The translations under genes and the position numbers were made by a program. Below the pieces are notes generated by a model. The model saw nothing but the letters and a program-made list of their open reading frames with translations, was not told where the DNA came from and did not search any database. DNA of 44,270 nucleotides. It comes from Beijerinckiaceae bacterium. Its GTDB lineage: Bacteria > Pseudomonadota > Alphaproteobacteria > Rhizobiales > Beijerinckiaceae. Positions 40,814-44,270 of the stretch are shown here, piece after piece; position 1 is the first letter of the stretch, and each line of letters starts with the position of its first letter. The stretch covers positions 1 through 44,270 of the forward strand of contig CANGFT010000036.1 of the NCBI GenBank assembly GCA_947453205.1, read 5' to 3'.

Positions 40814-41394
40814 TCGAGCGCATTTATAGGTACGCCATGGGCGAAACCGGGCGCTTGCGGCGCCATCGGATCAAGCCCCTTCCACTCTGCAGGCGCATCA
40901 TTTGTTTGCGGCGTAGGCGCCTTTGAATTCGCGGCGGGCGCTGAAATCGAAACCGGGGCCGCATCGCGCCCCGGCGTCGGAGACGCCGCCTGCGATTTCG
41001 TCGGCGCCTTGATGACCGCGACCTTCACCTTTGGCTTTTGCGCTTCGCCTCTTCCGGGCGCCTGTTCGGTCTTCAGCGGGCGAGCGGGCGAGCGCATCAC
41101 CCCCGGACGCGGCGCGCTTTCGACCGAAAGCGAACCATTGGCGCCGATCAACATGTTGCGCTGCTCGCCATAATCGCTGCGCACGGCCACGCGATAGCCC
41201 TGCCCTGCGCGCACTGGCGTCGTGGCGAGACGCCAGCCGGGCGCAAGCTGGATCGCGCCGCGCGCCGTGTTGATTTGCTGGGGGGCGCTGAAGCCTTGAA
41301 AGAACTGCGCCTGCGCGTGATCGGCCCACGGCAAGGCCGCAGCCATGGTCGTCAGGACATAGGGGATGGCGAGACGAAAACGGCCTTCAGACAC
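40810..41394 (-). CDS. Exported Pro/Ala-rich protein of unknown function
   Basis: A 194-residue protein. The signal peptide ends near residue 30 (AIPYVLTTMAAALPWADHAQAQ). A small folded part (about 35-90) reads QINTARGAIQLAPGWRLATTPVRAGQGYRVAV. After that the sequence is disordered, Lys/Pro/Ala-rich. It is not recognised. The GTG start has AAGG upstream. It overlaps the receiver-like gene and leads the three-gene unit with the regulator genes, so it may be part of their signalling route; inference only. Confidence 0.72.
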   Translation of the reverse strand: MSEGRFRLAIPYVLTTMAAALPWADHAQAQFFQGFSAPQQINTARGAIQLAPGWRLATTPVRAGQGYRVAVRSDYGEQRNMLIGANGSLSVESAPRPGVMRSPARPLKTEQAPGRGEAQKPKVKVAVIKAPTKSQAASPTPGRDAAPVSISAPAANSKAPTPQTNDAPAEWKGLDPMAPQAPGFAHGVPINALD

Positions 41395-41472
41395 GCGGCG
41401 ACACCTTGTGAGCGCTGCTGCGGGAACGGACCAGGGGCTCTTTGGTTCCGCAAGGCGCGCATCAATGGGCGT

Positions 41473-41489
41473 CAGCGATCAGCGATCAG
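41473..41489. repeat. Heptamer repeat near the end of the SDR gene
   Basis: CAGCGAT occurs twice in tandem plus CAG, in the gap between the minus-strand SDR gene and the next gene downstream. Short, but similar in unit length to the GGCAGTC repeat at 14582-14597. Confidence 0.6.
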
Positions 41490-41497
41490 ATGTCCGC

Positions 41498-42253
41498 TCA
41501 CCAACTGATTTGCGCGCCATTGGGATGGATGATCTGGCCGGTGATGTAGGATGACCTGTCGCTGATGAGGAAATCCACGACGGCGGCGACCTCCTCGGGG
41601 CGGCCAAGGCGCCCCATGGGCACGCGCTCGGCTCTGGCGGCGCGCAGGGGCGCCCATTCTTCTTCGGTGCGGCCCGCGAGCAGCATGGGCGTTTCGATCG
41701 GACCGGGGCCAACCGAATTGCAGCGGATTCCATAAGGCGCGAATTCCAGCGCGAGCGACTTCGTGAGCGAATAGATCGCCGTCTTCGCCGCAGCATAGGC
41801 TGCGCCATCAGCCTTGCCGCAGACCGAATAATCCGAACCCGTGCTCACGATCACGCCGTCCCTGCGCTCGCACATCTGGGGCAGCACAGCCTTCGCGCAG
41901 AGAAAGACGCCCTTCACATGGGTCTTGATCATGATGTCCCAGTCGGCCTCGGACATCTTGTGGACGGGTTGCTTGATGCTGACGCCGGCGTTGCAGAAGA
42001 TCGCGTGGATGGGCCCGGCGTCCCGCGCGGCCTGCGCCATCATGGCGGCGACCTCGTCGGATTTCGTCACATCTGCGGCATAGGCGAAGGCGCTCGCGCC
42101 TTCTGCGTTGAGCGCCCGCGCGGCCTCATTGGCGCGCGCGCCGTCGCGGTCGACGATGACGACCCGCATGGTCCGCGCCAGGCGCCTCGCTGTGGCAAGG
42201 CCGATGCCGCTGGCGCCGCCGGTGATGAGCACGGTCTTCACGCGCGTCTCCAT
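41498..42253 (-). CDS. Short-chain dehydrogenase/reductase
   Basis: A 251-residue Rossmann-fold NAD(P)-dependent oxidoreductase of the classical SDR group. The cofactor motif is TGGASGIG (11-18), NAG is in IFCNAGVS, and the catalytic residues are S140, Y153 and K157 (GAAYAAAK). D36 in VVIVDRDG at the end of the second strand suggests preference for NAD. The substrate is unknown. I chose the ATG at 42253 (METRVKTVLITGG); the longer frame overlaps the next gene. It is four bases from the upstream SDR gene. Confidence 0.9.
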   Translation of the reverse strand: METRVKTVLITGGASGIGLATARRLARTMRVVIVDRDGARANEAARALNAEGASAFAYAADVTKSDEVAAMMAQAARDAGPIHAIFCNAGVSIKQPVHKMSEADWDIMIKTHVKGVFLCAKAVLPQMCERRDGVIVSTGSDYSVCGKADGAAYAAAKTAIYSLTKSLALEFAPYGIRCNSVGPGPIETPMLLAGRTEEEWAPLRAARAERVPMGRLGRPEEVAAVVDFLISDRSSYITGQIIHPNGAQISW

Positions 42254-42257
42254 AAGT

Positions 42258-42995
42258 TCAAAACAAACCGGCGCCGCCGCTGACGCGCAGATCCTGCCCG
42301 GTGACATAGGAGCTGTCGTCGCTCAAAAGAAAAAGCACGGCCTGCGCCATATCCTCCGGCTGACCGATGCGGCCGAGCGGAACCTTCGCCGCTTTGGCGT
42401 AGACCTCTTCATCGCTGGCGTGGCCGCGTGGCATGGGCGTGTCGGTGACGCCGGGCGACACGACATTGACGCGCACGCCCTCGCGGGCCGTCTCAAGCGC
42501 AAGCGAACGCGCAAGGCCGAGCACGCCGCCCTTGCTGGCCGCATAATGGCCGCCCTTGATGGAGCCGGACCGCGCGATGGTGGAGGAGAACAGCACGATG
42601 CTGCCCCTGCCCTGCCGCCGCATGGGAGACAACACCGCCTGACAGGCGAGGAAGGCGCCTTTCAGATTGATGTCGAGGTGACGGTCGAAAGTCTCTTCGT
42701 CAAGTTCGAGAAAGGGGGTGCGCGTGATGATCCCTGCGCAAGCCACAAGGCCTTCAATGGCGTGGCCGCGCGCCTCCGCGCCCGCAACGCTCGCCTTGAG
42801 CGCGGCCCTGTCACGCACGTCGAGCGCGTCGAAATGCAGGGCGGGATTGTCGATCTCGGCGAGCCGTCCAGGCGCGAGGTCGCAGGCGACCACGCGATAG
42901 CCTTCGCCAAGCAGCATCTGCGTGGTGTGAAAGCCGATGCCGCTGGCGGCGCCGGTCACCAGGACGGCGCCTTTCACCCCAGCGCTGAAGCTCAC
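42258..42995 (-). CDS. Short-chain dehydrogenase/reductase
   Basis: A second classical SDR of 245 residues, distinct from its neighbour. Motifs are TGAASGIG (14-21), CAG in place of NAG in LVACAGII, and S138, Y151 and K155 (HYAASKGG). The acidic D39 in VVACDLAPG points to NAD. The start is a GTG overlapping the stop of the solute-binding-protein gene (GTGA). Two SDRs with a tricarboxylate-type binding protein suggest uptake and oxidation of a small acid or alcohol, not further defined. Confidence 0.9.
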   Translation of the reverse strand: MSFSAGVKGAVLVTGAASGIGFHTTQMLLGEGYRVVACDLAPGRLAEIDNPALHFDALDVRDRAALKASVAGAEARGHAIEGLVACAGIITRTPFLELDEETFDRHLDINLKGAFLACQAVLSPMRRQGRGSIVLFSSTIARSGSIKGGHYAASKGGVLGLARSLALETAREGVRVNVVSPGVTDTPMPRGHASDEEVYAKAAKVPLGRIGQPEDMAQAVLFLLSDDSSYVTGQDLRVSGGAGLF

Positions 42996-44047
42996 TTCAC
43001 CACCATGATGTCGCGCACCTTCTCGACGACGGCGGGCGGCGTTTCATAAAGCTTGGCGATGAGGCTCTGCACCTCTTCGCCCGTGAGCTGGCTGATTTCG
43101 AGATTCATCTTGTCGGCTTCGGCGAGCAGTTCTGGATCCTTGGCCGCCGCCGCGAAAGCGTCGCGCAGGATCTTCACACGGTCAGTTGGCACACCGGGGG
43201 GCGCCACATAGGGACGGCCCATGGGAAGCCAGCTCAAGGCGAAGCTAAGCTGTTCACGCCGCGCGGGATCCTTCACGAAATCGCCGACCAGGGGCACATC
43301 CGGGAATTTCGGATGTTTCTCCAGCGCCACCTGCACGATGACCTTCTGCTTGCCCTGCGCGACCTCATTGGCCTGCGTGGACATGAGGCTCGACACGAAC
43401 CAGCCGCCGCGCCCCATGATCTCGCCCGCCTCGGTCGCCATCAGAAGCTGCGGATTGTCCTTGTAGCCGTCGATGATCCTGAATTTGGTGTCGAGCAGGG
43501 CGTTCATCACGCGGGGATAGACGCCGTCGGAGGTCGCGACGCCGCTGGAGCCCACGAGCATTTCGCGCTCGGTGAGATCCTTGAAGGTCTTGATCGGCGC
43601 CGTATGCCAGGCGACCACCACGGGCACTTCCTTCGAGGCGCTGAACAGCCAGTTCATCTGGCGCGCGTCATATTTCGCGTTGGAGGCGGGCCCGGTGACC
43701 CCCATGAGCGGCTCGACGCCGATATGGGTCTGCACGGCGCCGATGGTCAGGCCATCGCGGGGCGACGAATTGGCGAGCGTGTTCATCGCCACGAGAGAGC
43801 CGGCCGCCGGCACGTTCTGCACGACGATGCTGGGGGCGCCGGGAATGTGCTTGGCGAGGTGGCGCTGGAAGAGCCGGGCATAATTGTCATAGCCCCCGCC
43901 CGTGCCGCTGCCGACGAGCATGTTGACCTGTTTGCCCGCGTAAAAATCAGCCGCCGTCGCGCTTGTGGACAAAGCCGCCAGCGTAGCGCCCATGATCGCG
44001 GAGAGGCCGACGGTCCTGCGGCCCAAGCGTTTTCCATAACCCTTCAT
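42992..44047 (-). CDS. Tripartite tricarboxylate transporter binding protein (TctC/Bug family)
   Basis: A 351-residue periplasmic binding protein. From the ATG at 44047 (MKGYGKRLGRRTVGLSAIMG) a signal peptide ends in STSATA. The family's ligand-loop regions are MLVGSGTGGGYDNYARLFQRHLAKHIPGAPSIVVQNVPAAGSL and MLVGSSGVATSDGVYP. AAAGGTGA is a good ribosome site. The TctA/TctB membrane parts are not in the window. It heads an operon with two SDR genes. Ligands of the family are carboxylates; the actual one is unknown. Confidence 0.9.
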   Translation of the reverse strand: MKGYGKRLGRRTVGLSAIMGATLAALSTSATAADFYAGKQVNMLVGSGTGGGYDNYARLFQRHLAKHIPGAPSIVVQNVPAAGSLVAMNTLANSSPRDGLTIGAVQTHIGVEPLMGVTGPASNAKYDARQMNWLFSASKEVPVVVAWHTAPIKTFKDLTEREMLVGSSGVATSDGVYPRVMNALLDTKFRIIDGYKDNPQLLMATEAGEIMGRGGWFVSSLMSTQANEVAQGKQKVIVQVALEKHPKFPDVPLVGDFVKDPARREQLSFALSWLPMGRPYVAPPGVPTDRVKILRDAFAAAAKDPELLAEADKMNLEISQLTGEEVQSLIAKLYETPPAVVEKVRDIMVVK

Positions 44048-44270
44048 GATGTCACCTTTGCCGGACATTTTCTGGCGGGAGTATGCGACAGGCGCCTTGG
44101 CTGCGCAACAGGGCAGGCGTCATCTGTCGATAGCTTCTATAGATGTCCGGTTTAGGTAGCTCTTCAAATGTCCGCTTTCGGGCTGCCTGCTTCTGCATTT
44201 GCCCCGCTGTGGGCGGGGTGGGCAGGTTTGGGCCCTCTTGCCCAAAGCTGTCCACGCCGTCCACAGCCTC
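44048..44270. other. Upstream region of the binding-protein operon
   Basis: No credible gene to the window edge. It contains two similar motifs, ATGTCCGGTTTAGG (44143-44156) and ATGTCCGCTTTCGG (44168-44181), 25 bp apart, and a GC-rich hairpin (CCCCGC 44202-44207 with GCGGGG 44213-44218). These may be regulatory or part of a decayed mobile element; nothing firm. Confidence 0.3.

Noticed and set aside
44052-44264. 70-codon minus-strand open frame upstream of the binding-protein gene
   Set aside because: No ribosome site, no family, and its end overlaps the ribosome site of the real gene.

Overview
The window is a gene-dense, GC-rich chromosomal segment, almost certainly from an alphaproteobacterium of the order Hyphomicrobiales (Rhizobiales). 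Supporting signs are the cytochrome aa3 oxidase block ctaD-ctaB-coxF-ctaG-ctaE-DUF983-surf1, a plant-type gshA, small alphaproteobacterial families (DUF4170, DUF2093, a DUF6101-like protein), a TIGR01459 HAD protein and a DUF47-pit pair. No rRNA, tRNA, CRISPR array, complete insertion sequence or prophage was seen. Genus cannot be assigned from the sequence alone.

Layout. 1-4535: 3' part of the aa3 oxidase operon with heme O synthase and assembly factors; a strong intrinsic terminator sits between ctaE and DUF983. 4545-5146: a parDE toxin-antitoxin pair with a readable promoter and operator-like palindrome. 5153-12481: EamA transporter, divergent from thrC, an M16 protease, a GNAT and a large membrane PAS-GGDEF-EAL protein whose catalytic motifs are degenerate. 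12503-16026: YqgE, a secreted DsbD-N-like protein, a Prx5 peroxiredoxin, and rnhA-thrB on the minus strand. 16147-18807: a second EamA transporter, then an AT-rich foreign-looking patch with a YfbU-family gene and a tiny membrane protein, then ispH. 18962-24749: MATE exporter, gshA, DUF6101-like protein, ubiA with an 18-bp tandem repeat across its stop codon, a small secreted protein, and rsmE. 24858-29626: CysQ-like phosphatase, DUF4170, DUF374 acyltransferase, waaA, lpxK and DUF2093, a lipid A/Kdo assembly cluster. 29690-35334: metal-binding HMA protein, RidA, DUF47-pit phosphate uptake, Nudix, secreted dienelactone hydrolase-like protein, HAD protein and ribF. 35350-41394: EF-hand Pro/Gly-rich protein, OprB-type porin, L,D-transpeptidase, and a coupled set of a secreted protein plus two atypical response regulators. 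41498-44047: two short-chain dehydrogenases co-transcribed with a TctC/Bug solute-binding protein.

Most of the window is housekeeping (respiration, amino acids, isoprenoids/quinone, glutathione, lipid A, flavins). The less ordinary parts are the AT-rich YfbU/membrane-protein insert at about 17098-17850, the degenerate c-di-GMP-type protein, the two pseudo-receiver regulators, the EF-hand repeat protein, and several short tandem repeats placed exactly at gene ends. No clearly new multi-gene system is demonstrable here; the YfbU/membrane pair is the best candidate for something undescribed.
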